Shown: piece by piece, positions 17,865 to 25,410 of the stretch
Numbering within the stretch: position 1 is the first letter of the stretch
Layout of the letters: each line of letters starts with the position of its first letter
Assembly (NCBI RefSeq): GCF_009900745.1
Contig: NZ_WXVU01000010.1
Location: 124,074 to 188,073 of the forward strand
DNA length: 64,000 bases
Direction: 5' to 3'
DNA from: Chryseobacterium sp. c4a
Lineage (GTDB): Bacteria; Bacteroidota; Bacteroidia; Flavobacteriales; Weeksellaceae
The notes under the pieces: generated by a model
The model's input: the letters and a program-made list of their open reading frames with translations, nothing else
Databases searched by the model: none
What the model was told of the DNA's origin: nothing
Made by a program: the position numbers and the translations under genes

Positions 17865-19265
17865 TTATTTATTATGCGGTTTAAGCATATTTTTAGGATC
17901 AAGGATTTCATCCAGTTTTTCTTGTGAAAGAATTCCTCTTTCTAAAACAAGATTGTATACGCTTTTTCCTGTTTCTAATGCATCTTTTGCAATCTGTGTC
18001 GATTGTTTGTAACCGATATAAGGGTTCAATGCTGTCACAATTCCGATGCTGTGCTTTACCATATTCAGACAAACTTCTTTATTGGCTGTAATACCTACTA
18101 CACATTTATCACGAAGAGTATCTAATGCATTGCAAAGGAAGTTGATATTTTCCATAATAGCATGAGAAAGTACCGGTTCCATCACATTAAGTTGTAATTG
18201 CCCTGCTTCTGCAGCAAAAGTTACCGTTAAATCATTTCCGATTACCTTAAAACAAACCTGGTTAACCACCTCAGGAATAACAGGATTTACTTTCCCTGGC
18301 ATAATAGATGATCCCGGCTGCATTGGCGGAAGATTGATTTCAAAAAGCCCAGCTCTTGGCCCTGATGAAAGTAATCTTAAATCATTACATATTTTTGATA
18401 ATTTTACAGCAAGACGTTTCATTGCTGAAGAATAGATCACATAAGATCCTGTATCCGGTGTAGCTTCTACAAGGTCTGGTGCCGAAATAATAGGAAATCC
18501 TGTAATCTGAGCCAGATTTTTAGCACAAAGGGTTGCATATCCAACCGGAGCATTCAGTCCCGTTCCAATAGCTGTTGCTCCCATATTTACTTCCACAAAA
18601 AGGCTGGCATTATTATCTAGCTTAGAGATATCTTCTTCCAATGTAGCTGCATAAGCCTCGAATTCCTGGCCTAATGTCATAGGAACAGCATCTTGAAGCT
18701 GTGTACGTCCCATTTTGATGACATCCTGGAACTCCTGCCCTTTCGCACGGAAAGCTTCAATAATTTTCTTTAATCTTTCTACCAATCCGATGTTCATATG
18801 CAATAATCCCATTTTGATGGCTGTAGGATAAGCATCATTGGTTGATTGCGAAAGGTTAATATGGTCATTTGGTGAACAGAATTCGTATTCGCCTTTATTT
18901 TTTCCTAGTTTCTCCAGTACGATATTAGCAATTACTTCATTTGCATTCATGTTGATTGAAGTTCCTGCTCCGCCCTGGATCATATCTACCGGAAATTGCT
19001 CATGGTATTTCCCTGCTACAATCTCATCGCATGCTTCTGCTATCTTGAAATATAGGGTCTCATCAAGAAGTCCTAATTCATAATTGGTTTTTGCGGCGGC
19101 TTTTTTTACGAAAGCCAGTCCTTTAATAAAATCCGGGTATGAAGACAATAGCTGTCCCGAAATCTTGAAGTTGTTGATTGCTCGTTGTGTCTGCACTCCA
19201 TAATAAGCGTCTAATGGCACGTTTAATTCGCCTAATAGATCACTCTCTTTTCTGAAATTTTCCAT
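17865..19265 (-). CDS. aspA: Aspartate ammonia-lyase
   Basis: A 466-residue member of the fumarase/aspartase superfamily, converting L-aspartate to fumarate and ammonia. The signature loop GSSIMPGKVNPVIPE is present (about residues 316-330), as are TSINMNANEVIAN (about 105) and GRTQLQDAVPMTLGQEFEAY (about 188). The N-terminus RKESDLLGELNVPLDAYYGV is aspartase-like. Fumarase C is the main alternative. Length matches aspartases. A one-mismatch box TATCTTTA lies about 28 bases before the ATG. The gene is flanked upstream by the amidase terminator, so it is separately transcribed. Confidence 0.9.
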   Translation of the reverse strand: MENFRKESDLLGELNVPLDAYYGVQTQRAINNFKISGQLLSSYPDFIKGLAFVKKAAAKTNYELGLLDETLYFKIAEACDEIVAGKYHEQFPVDMIQGGAGTSINMNANEVIANIVLEKLGKNKGEYEFCSPNDHINLSQSTNDAYPTAIKMGLLHMNIGLVERLKKIIEAFRAKGQEFQDVIKMGRTQLQDAVPMTLGQEFEAYAATLEEDISKLDNNASLFVEVNMGATAIGTGLNAPVGYATLCAKNLAQITGFPIISAPDLVEATPDTGSYVIYSSAMKRLAVKLSKICNDLRLLSSGPRAGLFEINLPPMQPGSSIMPGKVNPVIPEVVNQVCFKVIGNDLTVTFAAEAGQLQLNVMEPVLSHAIMENINFLCNALDTLRDKCVVGITANKEVCLNMVKHSIGIVTALNPYIGYKQSTQIAKDALETGKSVYNLVLERGILSQEKLDEILDPKNMLKPHNK

Positions 19266-19300
19266 TACAGATATTTTACTGTTTTTGATCGTTTAAAGAT

Positions 19301-19328
19301 AGCAAAAACGCATCGAATCGATGCGTTT
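19301..19328 (-). terminator. Intrinsic terminator after the amidase gene
   Basis: AAAACGCATCGA and TCGATGCGTTTT form a near-perfect inverted repeat of about 12 bp with a T-rich tail on both strands. It lies 10 bases past the amidase stop. Confidence 0.75.
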
Positions 19329-19337
19329 TAATTTGAA

Positions 19338-20363
19338 TTATTTTACTGAATATTTTAAGTTCAAAGCTTGCAGTATTGCCCATGTTTCGGCATCCATAAT
19401 TCCGTCATAATTTTGAGGACGGAAATGATACTGAAGAGCTTCAATAGTCTTCTTGGTAGCATCATCCCATTTTCCGCTCAGTTCTATTCCGTAACCAAAT
19501 TTTTGCAATGCAGTCTGTATTGTAAAAATAAAGGTTGTATCACTGTATTTTGCAGGAAGCTCAGTTTGTGCAAGGTCAAAATAATTTTGTTTTGCCGATT
19601 CGTCATACCACATTCCTATTTGGTATTCATCATACAGCCTTTTCCATGGAAACATAGGCCCCGGATCTTGCTTTCTTGTAGGAGCAATATCTGCATGTCC
19701 AATTACGTTGGTTGCAGGAATCTGATATCTGGTAACAATATCTTTTGCTAATGCTGCTACTTTTCTTATCTGTGCATCACTAAAAGGAACGAAAACTCTT
19801 TTTCCGGTAGCATCAGTAGTAAACCCGGGATTTACAATTTCAATTCCTATAGAAGTATCATTAATATTCTTATCTGCTCTCCACGAACTTACTCCGGCAT
19901 GATACGCTCTCTTATTTTCATCTACCAATTGATAGATTTCATTATCTCCGGTATTGTTAACCAAATAATGAGCACTTACACCGGGTTGAGTAAGAACAGT
20001 GATAGACTTGTCATCAGGAAGCACTGTATAATGCATAATCAGATAACGTTGTCTGAAGTTTTGAGCCATGGCTGGAAAATAAGTCTTCACTACTTTATAC
20101 CCTATAGGTTTAGCAGATACTATAGAACCATAACTTGCCGTGTTATCATTTTTTGCCGGGTCTGCTATATTAGTAGTAAAAAAGTCTACTCCATGATCAC
20201 TTACAACTTTTGGTTTTGAAACTTCCGGAGCGGGAGTCTTCACTGCAGTTTTTGGCTGTGCCACTGGGGTTTTCGGTTGGTACGTATTTTTTTTCACATT
20301 TTTTTGGGAAGTACATGAAAAAACTAAAGTGCTTAATCCGATGATATATAATGTCTTACGCAT
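19338..20363 (-). CDS. N-acetylmuramoyl-L-alanine amidase lipoprotein (AmiD-like)
   Basis: A 341-residue lipoprotein: the N-terminus MRKTLYIIGLSTLVFSCTSQ has a lipobox ending at Cys17. After a Pro/Lys/Ala-rich linker (residues 25-50) comes an Amidase_2 domain (about 95-225) with the zinc-ligand histidine in YLIMHYTVL and the second cluster in IGHADIAPTRKQDPGPMFPW. A peptidoglycan-binding type 1 domain closes the protein (about 275-335; GIMDAETWAILQALNL). Expected to cut the amide bond between MurNAc and L-Ala in periplasmic muropeptides while anchored in the outer membrane. A TATTTTTG box lies 30 bases before the ATG. Confidence 0.92.
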   Translation of the reverse strand: MRKTLYIIGLSTLVFSCTSQKNVKKNTYQPKTPVAQPKTAVKTPAPEVSKPKVVSDHGVDFFTTNIADPAKNDNTASYGSIVSAKPIGYKVVKTYFPAMAQNFRQRYLIMHYTVLPDDKSITVLTQPGVSAHYLVNNTGDNEIYQLVDENKRAYHAGVSSWRADKNINDTSIGIEIVNPGFTTDATGKRVFVPFSDAQIRKVAALAKDIVTRYQIPATNVIGHADIAPTRKQDPGPMFPWKRLYDEYQIGMWYDESAKQNYFDLAQTELPAKYSDTTFIFTIQTALQKFGYGIELSGKWDDATKKTIEALQYHFRPQNYDGIMDAETWAILQALNLKYSVK

Positions 20364-20392
20364 CAGTTTGGTTTTTTATCAATTTATTACTT

Positions 20393-20400
20393 CAAAAATA
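20393..20400 (-). promoter_or_regulatory. -7 promoter box of the amidase gene
   Basis: Reverse strand reads TATTTTTG, a full TAnnTTTG match 30 bases before the ATG at 20363. Confidence 0.45.
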
Positions 20401-20422
20401 CACAAAAATTTCTTGAAATTTA

Positions 20423-20454
20423 TTTGGTAAATAAAGAAATCTGTTCTATATTTG
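20423..20454 (+). promoter_or_regulatory. Promoter of the tRNA-Ser/Pro/Arg cluster
   Basis: TTTG (20423-20426), 20 bases, then TATATTTG (20447-20454): a complete Bacteroidetes -33/-7 pair, 44 bases before the tRNA-Ser gene. This is one of the best promoters in the window. Confidence 0.7.
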
Positions 20455-20498
20455 CACTCGCAATAACGGAACAACGATCATTAAAAAATAAACAAAAA

Positions 20499-20583
20499 GG
20501 AGGGTTGCCGGAGTGGTTAACGGAGCAGTTTGCTAAACTGTCGACGCGAAAGTGTCGCAAGGGTTCGAATCCCTTACCCTCCG
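20499..20583 (+). tRNA. tRNA-Ser (anticodon GCT)
   Basis: An 85-base gene with acceptor arms GGAGGGT and ACCCTCC, anticodon loop TTGCTAA giving GCT, a long variable arm (GACGCGAAAGTGTC) as expected for serine tRNA, and T-loop GGTTCGAATCC. CCA is not encoded. Confidence 0.95.
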
Positions 20584-20597
20584 CTCTCTTATATATT

Positions 20598-20672
20598 CGG
20601 GGCGTAGCGTAGTCCGGTCATCGCGCCTGGTTTGGGACCAGGAGGTCGCAGGTTCGAATCCTGCCGCCCCGA
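20598..20672 (+). tRNA. tRNA-Pro (anticodon TGG), copy 1
   Basis: A 75-base gene: acceptor arms CGGGGCG and CGCCCCG, anticodon loop TTTGGGA giving TGG, T-arm GGTTCGAATCC. Identical to the copies at 24694 and 24954. Confidence 0.95.
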
Positions 20673-20714
20673 CTTTTTTAATGTGCTTATTACTAAGCAA
20701 AAATCAACTTCTAA

Positions 20715-20788
20715 GGGTGCGTAGCTCAGCTGGATAGAGCATCTGCCTTCTAAGCAGACGGTCAAAGGTTCGAATCCTTTCGCGCTCA
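20715..20788 (+). tRNA. tRNA-Arg (anticodon TCT), copy 1
   Basis: A 74-base gene: acceptor arms GGGTGCG and CGCGCTC, D-arm GCTCAGCTGGATAGAGC, anticodon loop CTTCTAA giving TCT, T-arm GGTTCGAATCC. Identical to the copies at 24785 and 25045. Confidence 0.95.
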
Positions 20789-20824
20789 CAAAAAACCTCA
20801 TCATTTTTATGGTGAGGTTTTTTG
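20789..20824 (+). terminator. Intrinsic terminator after the first tRNA cluster
   Basis: AAAAAACCTCA and TGAGGTTTTTT arms surround an AT-rich loop and end in a T-run, directly after tRNA-Arg copy 1. Confidence 0.85.
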
Positions 20825-20852
20825 TTTATTACTACACTACAACAAACAATAG

Positions 20853-21011
<159 letters not shown>

Positions 21012-21103
21012 TAAATTTCAAATATCATTTTAAGCCTTAAATTACCTTTTTATTATAGCTATTCTTTTCATCATCTAAGGCGGTTAAAATTTGTTAATTT
21101 TAA

Positions 21104-21132
21104 TTGTAGTGTAATAATTAATTTCAAATTTG
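21104..21132 (+). promoter_or_regulatory. Likely promoter of the GG-leader peptide gene
   Basis: TTG (21104-21106), 18 bases, then CAAATTTG (21125-21132), one mismatch from TAnnTTTG, ending 25 bases before the ATG at 21158. Confidence 0.35.
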
Positions 21133-21157
21133 TACTACAACATAAAATATTATTGAC

Positions 21158-21298
21158 ATGAAAAATTTAAAAAAACTTCAAAAAGCAGAATTAAAAGCCA
21201 TTGTTGGAGGTGGGAATTGTATCAGATTATGTTTTGTAAATGACAAATTAACCTGTGTTCCCTATAAATCATGTGGTGATCTCGGACTCGAACCATAA
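21158..21298 (+). CDS. Double-glycine leader peptide, bacteriocin-like/natural-product precursor
   Basis: A 46-residue peptide not long enough for routine ORF cut-offs. The leader MKNLKKLQKAELKAIVGGG has the Leu/Lys pattern and double-glycine end typical of Bacteroidetes GG-leader peptides (the MKNLKKL..E.K.I.GG type). Cleavage after GG would release about 28 residues with four cysteines (C-x3-C, then C-x6-C), which could form two disulfides or be modified. Its own promoter-like sequence precedes it and a strong hairpin follows. No C39-peptidase ABC exporter, radical-SAM enzyme or immunity gene is adjacent, so maturation machinery must be elsewhere if it is active. Confidence 0.72.
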   Translation: MKNLKKLQKAELKAIVGGGNCIRLCFVNDKLTCVPYKSCGDLGLEP

Positions 21299-21330
21299 AA
21301 AGAGCTTGAATACCCCCTGTAAACATCTCA

Positions 21331-21367
21331 GTAAGGACAAATCTGATCGTAACAGATCTGTCCTTAC
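21331..21367. terminator. Strong hairpin between the GG-leader peptide and the convergent exported protein gene
   Basis: Arms GTAAGGACAAATCTG and CAGATCTGTCCTTAC (15 bases, one mismatch) with a 7-base loop. There is no T-run on either side, so it may be a 3' stability structure rather than a classic terminator. Confidence 0.5.
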
Positions 21368-21413
21368 TCATTACATACAATCAATCATTATTCTGACTTA
21401 TAAACAAGTCCCA

Positions 21414-22673
21414 TTATTTAAACAATGTATAATTACCAGTAGTTTCATTTTTCTTTATTACATACCCCTCAGCCAGTTCAAGAACCCAACCATCACCTGA
21501 TATTTTTTTCCCTTCCATTTGAACAGGGTTAGATATTGAAATCTTATCCCAATTTGAACTCATTAATGCCCCATTTTCAACGGTCAAGACTCCCCATTTA
21601 TCCGTAACTCTGATAGTAGGATATACTGTTCCTTTATTTTCAATAGGTACTATATTCCTTGGATCAAAAGAAACATTCATCTTTTCAAATTTTATTTCAA
21701 AATGAGGGCTCTCTATAAATTTGAGTTTGTATTCAGCAATAATCTTTTTTGTTTTCTCTTCTCTCTGAACTTCTTCTTCAATGATTGTATTTCCTTTGTA
21801 ATGATCCGATATCTCTTTTACAACAGCATTTACATTATTAGGAATAATAATATTGAATCCTTTGATAAAATAATCAGTCAGGTCTGTTTTTGCCGTATTT
21901 TTTTTATTCCAGTTTCTATCCTTATTATGGAGCAAATACCCATAAACAGGAACGGTATGATAGGCAAATGACCGTACAAATGTTGCATTATTAAAAAAGT
22001 CATCAATCCCGTTGGCTAAAAAAGTAACTGTCTGGGCTTTATTTCTACCACTCACTATAACTCCAGTAAACTCTGCAATCCCTTCATTAAGTTCCAGAAG
22101 ATTTTCATGGGAAGCAGAGCCTTTGTAAATACTATGGCGGTATTTTCTAAAGGTAAGTGCATTGGTAAGATGTTTTTTCAACTCCTTTTCCGAATCTGAT
22201 TTTACTGCTTTTTTCAAAGCTTCCAGCTCTAAACGAAGATAAATTCTTCCTTCTTTCTGATCAAGATGACTACTCTCTACATTGTTTAATTCAAAGCCTA
22301 ACAATGGCTGTAAACGATGAAATGATTCATGAGCCAACAAACCAATCCTATCATATTTATTTTGAGGAAGCGGAAGCATAATCATTGCCCATTTTTTCCC
22401 ATTCCAATTCAGGGCTGTATTGGCCATATTAATATCATTAGGAAGAACCTCCATTTTATCGGATTCATTAGTGAAGAACTCTCTGGTTTTAGGATCAATT
22501 AAGATCATTGCTCCATACAAGTCCTGATCCCAAAGTTCAATATTCTTCGTAGATGCAGTCTTTATTTCATTAAAATAAACAGAAATACTATCGTAAGAAA
22601 TTTTATTTTTTTGTCCGTTTATATTTTGAATAAACAACACAAACAACAATAGTAAAATAGTGGATTTCTTCAT
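21414..22673 (-). CDS. Exported protein with HExxH zinc-protease motif
   Basis: A 419-residue protein with a signal peptide (MKKSTILLLLFVLFIQNING). Near residue 125 the stretch GLLAHESFHRLQPLLGF contains HESFH, an exact HExxH zinc-binding motif in a helix-like setting; about 70 residues on, ELNEGIAEFTG supplies a NExxxE-type glutamate in the position expected of gluzincin-like metalloproteases. The C-terminal third looks beta-rich. No known family name is assigned. The start at 22673 is chosen because it gives a clean signal peptide; an upstream ATG at 22694 adds seven residues. A TATATTTG box lies at 22764-22757. It converges on the GG-leader peptide gene, which may be chance. Confidence 0.65.
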   Translation of the reverse strand: MKKSTILLLLFVLFIQNINGQKNKISYDSISVYFNEIKTASTKNIELWDQDLYGAMILIDPKTREFFTNESDKMEVLPNDINMANTALNWNGKKWAMIMLPLPQNKYDRIGLLAHESFHRLQPLLGFELNNVESSHLDQKEGRIYLRLELEALKKAVKSDSEKELKKHLTNALTFRKYRHSIYKGSASHENLLELNEGIAEFTGVIVSGRNKAQTVTFLANGIDDFFNNATFVRSFAYHTVPVYGYLLHNKDRNWNKKNTAKTDLTDYFIKGFNIIIPNNVNAVVKEISDHYKGNTIIEEEVQREEKTKKIIAEYKLKFIESPHFEIKFEKMNVSFDPRNIVPIENKGTVYPTIRVTDKWGVLTVENGALMSSNWDKISISNPVQMEGKKISGDGWVLELAEGYVIKKNETTGNYTLFK

Positions 22674-22756
22674 GATTAAATAGTTTATCAGCATCCATTT
22701 TTCATATCTATCTTAAACGATCAACAACAAATAAGAAGTAGAGAATGTGAACATTA

Positions 22757-22764
22757 CAAATATA
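22757..22764 (-). promoter_or_regulatory. -7 promoter box of the HExxH protein gene
   Basis: Reverse strand reads TATATTTG, 84 bases before the ATG at 22673. Confidence 0.4.
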
Positions 22765-22794
22765 GCCATTTAGATTCCTTAGCAAACTCTGCAT

Positions 22795-22825
22795 AAAAAA
22801 AGTCTTGAAAATATTATTTCAAGAC
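22795..22825 (-). terminator. Intrinsic terminator after the thermonuclease gene
   Basis: GTCTTGAAA and TTTCAAGAC arms around a 6-base loop, followed on the minus strand by a run of seven T. It lies 10 bases past the nuclease stop. Confidence 0.85.
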
Positions 22826-22835
22826 CTCTATTATT

Positions 22836-23360
22836 TTAAGCTACTCCTTTTATTTTCATCTGAGTTTTAGAAGCTGCCTCTTTTTTATTTTTCGATTCTT
22901 CCCTTTTCATTTTGCGGTATTCCCAGGGAGCAACAGCATGAATATCCTGCCAAAGTCCAATCTTATTCTGCTGAGCTTTCTCCTGCAGTTTCCCTAAAGA
23001 ATCATCCTTAGAATAGGAAAAGTACCACCATCCCATTCCTTGTTTTATCAGCTCTTTTGAGAGGTATTTATCTTTATCATAATACACCTTAGCAATGGAA
23101 CGTCCATAGCGATCTGTACTGGTTTCAGTAAATTTTACTGTTTTCCCAAACACTTGACTGGATGTGAATTGTTTGGCATTTTTTCCGAAGGCCTGCCCAC
23201 TTTCCGGACAATCTACTTCTGCCAATCTTAGTTTCTTTTGTATATTGCCTTTTAAAAGCACTGTAATGGTATCTCCATCTGAAATTTTGATTACTTTTCC
23301 GCTTGTTTGTGAAAACAGGATTGCCGGAAAAAGCAAGCTCATCAACATTAATCGTTTCAT
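22836..23360 (-). CDS. Thermonuclease (SNase/TNase) family secreted nuclease
   Basis: A 174-residue exported nuclease. After a signal peptide (MKRLMLMSLLFPAILFSQ) the SNase fold begins with GKVIKISDGDTITVLL; LRLAEVDCPE supplies the arginine and acidic active-site residues and STDRYGRSIAKVY the second arginine. WWYFSYSKDDSLGKLQEKAQ and GLWQD complete the domain, and a Lys-rich tail closes the protein. It should degrade DNA or RNA outside the cytoplasm. The TATATTTG box at 23372-23365 is only five bases from the ATG, so either the mRNA is leaderless or translation starts at Met5 or Met7. Confidence 0.92.
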   Translation of the reverse strand: MKRLMLMSLLFPAILFSQTSGKVIKISDGDTITVLLKGNIQKKLRLAEVDCPESGQAFGKNAKQFTSSQVFGKTVKFTETSTDRYGRSIAKVYYDKDKYLSKELIKQGMGWWYFSYSKDDSLGKLQEKAQQNKIGLWQDIHAVAPWEYRKMKREESKNKKEAASKTQMKIKGVA

Positions 23361-23520
23361 GCCGCAAATATAGGGATTAAGGAGAAATAAAGGAAGCTGG
23401 AGGATGGAAGCAGAAAGTTAATGAACCCTGAAAATAAAGTTCAAACCTATTCTCCTGTTTTTATTACGTAGGATTAAATGTATTAAAATAACAAATCAAA
23501 GATTCTAATGCTATTATTTT

Positions 23521-24021
23521 TTAACCAAACCCTGTAATCCACAATAAATTATTTACAACAAACCTATCCACTATAAAATCATTGGGATAATTTTTAAATC
23601 CATCTTTCTTTTTACAATGATCAACAACCTCATTTGCCCGATGTTCATCTAAAAAGACTCCAACAATCCTCTCATCGTCTAAAAAAGTATGAATAGTATA
23701 GGTATGACTCACTTGAAAAATATATTGTAAGTTCAATTCTTTTATTGATTTACTGCTCTCACTAATTACATCTTCTTTGTTTAAATAATCCCTTCCAATT
23801 TCTCCTACAATACTATTAAATCCATTTTGCCAATGAATTTTATTTAATTCATATTTCCTTACAATAACTCCTTCAGGATAAGTTCTAAATCCTGGGAGAG
23901 TTAACGCTTTTTCTTTTGCTTTTTCAAGCAGTTCCATATCATCAAAATACCCAAGAAATTTACAAGCGGTATGCGTTTCATCGGTATAAATATGCTCCAG
24001 TGCATATACAAAGTAATTCAT
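23521..24021 (-). CDS. Hypothetical protein with two tandem DUF7336-like domains
   Basis: A 166-residue soluble protein made of two copies of one fold. Residues 1-70 read MNYFVYALEHIYTDET..., with LPGFRTYPEGVIVRKYELNK and HWQNGF; residues 98-166 repeat the plan as YIFQVSHTYTIH..., KDGFKNYPNDFIVDRFVVNN and LWITGF. The shared Y.F..(E/S)H..., GF..YP..., (V/I).(R/D)(K/R)(Y/F) and W..GF pattern resembles small DUF7336-type proteins, which are usually one such unit. No function is known. A TATTTTTG box lies 76 bases before the ATG. Confidence 0.6.
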   Translation of the reverse strand: MNYFVYALEHIYTDETHTACKFLGYFDDMELLEKAKEKALTLPGFRTYPEGVIVRKYELNKIHWQNGFNSIVGEIGRDYLNKEDVISESSKSIKELNLQYIFQVSHTYTIHTFLDDERIVGVFLDEHRANEVVDHCKKKDGFKNYPNDFIVDRFVVNNLLWITGFG

Positions 24022-24096
24022 AGTATTTATTTTATTGAAAAGGGATCAATTATTTAAATAAAGCATGAGGCAGCTTTACAAATATCTGCATTATTA

Positions 24097-24104
24097 CAAA
24101 AATA
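24097..24104 (-). promoter_or_regulatory. -7 promoter box of the two-domain DUF7336-like gene
   Basis: Reverse strand reads TATTTTTG, 76 bases before the ATG at 24021. Confidence 0.35.
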
Positions 24105-24171
24105 AAATTTTTATATTTTCTCCTAAAAGTTTTATCAAGATATTCCCACTCTCTAGAATTGATTGATAATA

Positions 24172-24456
24172 TTAGTATTTTAAATTCAAAATATAACTTT
24201 TCAATTGCTCTTTATAAGCATCTATGGCAATTCCTTGAATGGATGGAAAATTGTGTGATCTTGCATCGAAATAATAAGCTACTTTTTCTAAAAACTCATC
24301 TTCATTCTTTTCTAAATATGAAGTCACTTCATCTAAGAAGATAGGATCAATATATTCTTCCGGCCCTTTTACATAAAATTCGTTGTTGACCTCATCATTT
24401 TGAAACGCTTTTTCCAAAGCGGGAAGATATATTTTATAAAAATCCTGAGTTTTCAT
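24172..24456 (-). CDS. Small acidic hypothetical protein
   Basis: A 94-residue acidic helical protein starting MKTQDFYKIYLPALEKAFQN; the upstream in-frame ATG at 24504 would add 16 residues that do not look protein-like. No signal peptide, membrane segment or recognised motif. It is not assigned to a family. It lies between the DUF7336-like gene and the second tRNA cluster, in an area of small accessory genes. Small acidic proteins in such places are sometimes immunity proteins, but no toxin is adjacent and this is only a possibility. Confidence 0.55.
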   Translation of the reverse strand: MKTQDFYKIYLPALEKAFQNDEVNNEFYVKGPEEYIDPIFLDEVTSYLEKNEDEFLEKVAYYFDARSHNFPSIQGIAIDAYKEQLKSYILNLKY

Positions 24457-24641
24457 ATTTCTAATTAAAAAAAATTGTAAGGTTAAAATTCGCGAACAAG
24501 TCACAAAGCCCTAAAAAAATGTAAAAATTTTCAGACAACCTAAATCCATGGTTATTAATCAAGTAAAGTTAACAAAAAAGTTTCCCGAAAATTTAATTAA
24601 AAATTATCCTAGAATTTATTTTTTTATTTCAAAAAGTATTG

Positions 24642-24649
24642 TACCTTTG
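24642..24649 (+). promoter_or_regulatory. -7 promoter box of the second tRNA cluster
   Basis: TACCTTTG, a full TAnnTTTG match, 44 bases before tRNA-Pro copy 2, the same distance as in the first cluster. Confidence 0.6.
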
Positions 24650-24693
24650 CAACCGCAAAAACGAAATAAAATTCGTTGATGATGACCTTTAAT

Positions 24694-24768
24694 CGGGGCG
24701 TAGCGTAGTCCGGTCATCGCGCCTGGTTTGGGACCAGGAGGTCGCAGGTTCGAATCCTGCCGCCCCGA
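24694..24768 (+). tRNA. tRNA-Pro (anticodon TGG), copy 2
   Basis: 75 bases, base-for-base the same as the copy at 20598 by eye. Followed after 16 bases by tRNA-Arg copy 2. Confidence 0.95.
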
Positions 24769-24784
24769 CTTTTAAGAATTTCAA

Positions 24785-24858
24785 GGGTGCGTAGCTCAGC
24801 TGGATAGAGCATCTGCCTTCTAAGCAGACGGTCAAAGGTTCGAATCCTTTCGCGCTCA
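24785..24858 (+). tRNA. tRNA-Arg (anticodon TCT), copy 2
   Basis: 74 bases, same sequence as the copy at 20715. Anticodon loop CTTCTAA. Confidence 0.95.
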
Positions 24859-24953
24859 CAAAAGTAACACTTTTAAAGTGAGACTATTTATTCAAATTTT
24901 GAAGGCTTTTTAAAATTTGAATTATGAAGTAAAATTCACTAAGGATGACATCT

Positions 24954-25028
24954 CGGGGCGTAGCGTAGTCCGGTCATCGCGCCTGGTTTGGGACCAGGAG
25001 GTCGCAGGTTCGAATCCTGCCGCCCCGA
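24954..25028 (+). tRNA. tRNA-Pro (anticodon TGG), copy 3
   Basis: 75 bases, same sequence as copies 1 and 2. The bases before it (AAAATTC...GATGAC) resemble those before copy 2, pointing to a recent tandem duplication. Confidence 0.95.
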
Positions 25029-25044
25029 CTTTTAAAAATTTCAA

Positions 25045-25118
25045 GGGTGCGTAGCTCAGCTGGATAGAGCATCTGCCTTCTAAGCAGACGGTCAAAGGTT
25101 CGAATCCTTTCGCGCTCA
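25045..25118 (+). tRNA. tRNA-Arg (anticodon TCT), copy 3
   Basis: 74 bases, same sequence as copies 1 and 2. The 16-base spacer to tRNA-Pro differs from that of pair 2 at one position. Confidence 0.95.
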
Positions 25119-25124
25119 CTTGAG

Positions 25125-25164
25125 GGGATAAAGTAGAAAAATCTAACTTTGTCCCTTTTTTTTT
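25125..25164 (+). terminator. Intrinsic terminator after the second tRNA cluster
   Basis: GGGATAAAGT and ACTTTGTCCC arms (one G-T pair) around an 11-base loop, then nine T. It lies directly after tRNA-Arg copy 3. Confidence 0.85.
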
Positions 25165-25364
25165 GGTACAGCTTCTTATTAATCAATTTAATATTTTGTA
25201 TTTATGTTAGGAGGCCAATGCAAATCCAGATTACAGCAGATGGTTTAAGTATTGGTTTTTATTGGAAACTTGTGTCTGAAAACCATTCAAATGAGGAAAG
25301 AATTTCATCCTCCAAAAAGCCTGAAACTATTGTCAATTTTGTCTTATATTCTTTTTGAAAGATG

Positions 25365-25394
25365 TTTGTATATTTTGATTTTTTTGTAACTTTA
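25365..25394 (+). promoter_or_regulatory. Likely promoter of the DsbA-family gene
   Basis: TTTG (25365-25368), 18 bases, then TAACTTTA (25387-25394), one mismatch from TAnnTTTG, 16 bases before the ATG. Confidence 0.35.
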
Positions 25395-25410
25395 AGAAAA
25401 ACATAAATAT

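Noticed and set aside
20424..20804. Open frames over the first tRNA cluster on both strands (for example the reverse frame containing GRQDSNLRPPGPKPGA)
   Set aside because: They are read through tRNA-Ser, -Pro and -Arg genes; this kind of peptide is a known false prediction from tRNA sequence.
24922..25186. Reverse-strand frames over the tRNA-Pro/Arg copies (SAKGFEPLTVCLEGRC type)
   Set aside because: Same reason: antisense of tRNA genes, repeated in every copy.
25149..25358. 69-residue plus-strand frame before the DsbA-family gene
   Set aside because: Starts inside a terminator T-run, low-quality composition, no motif.
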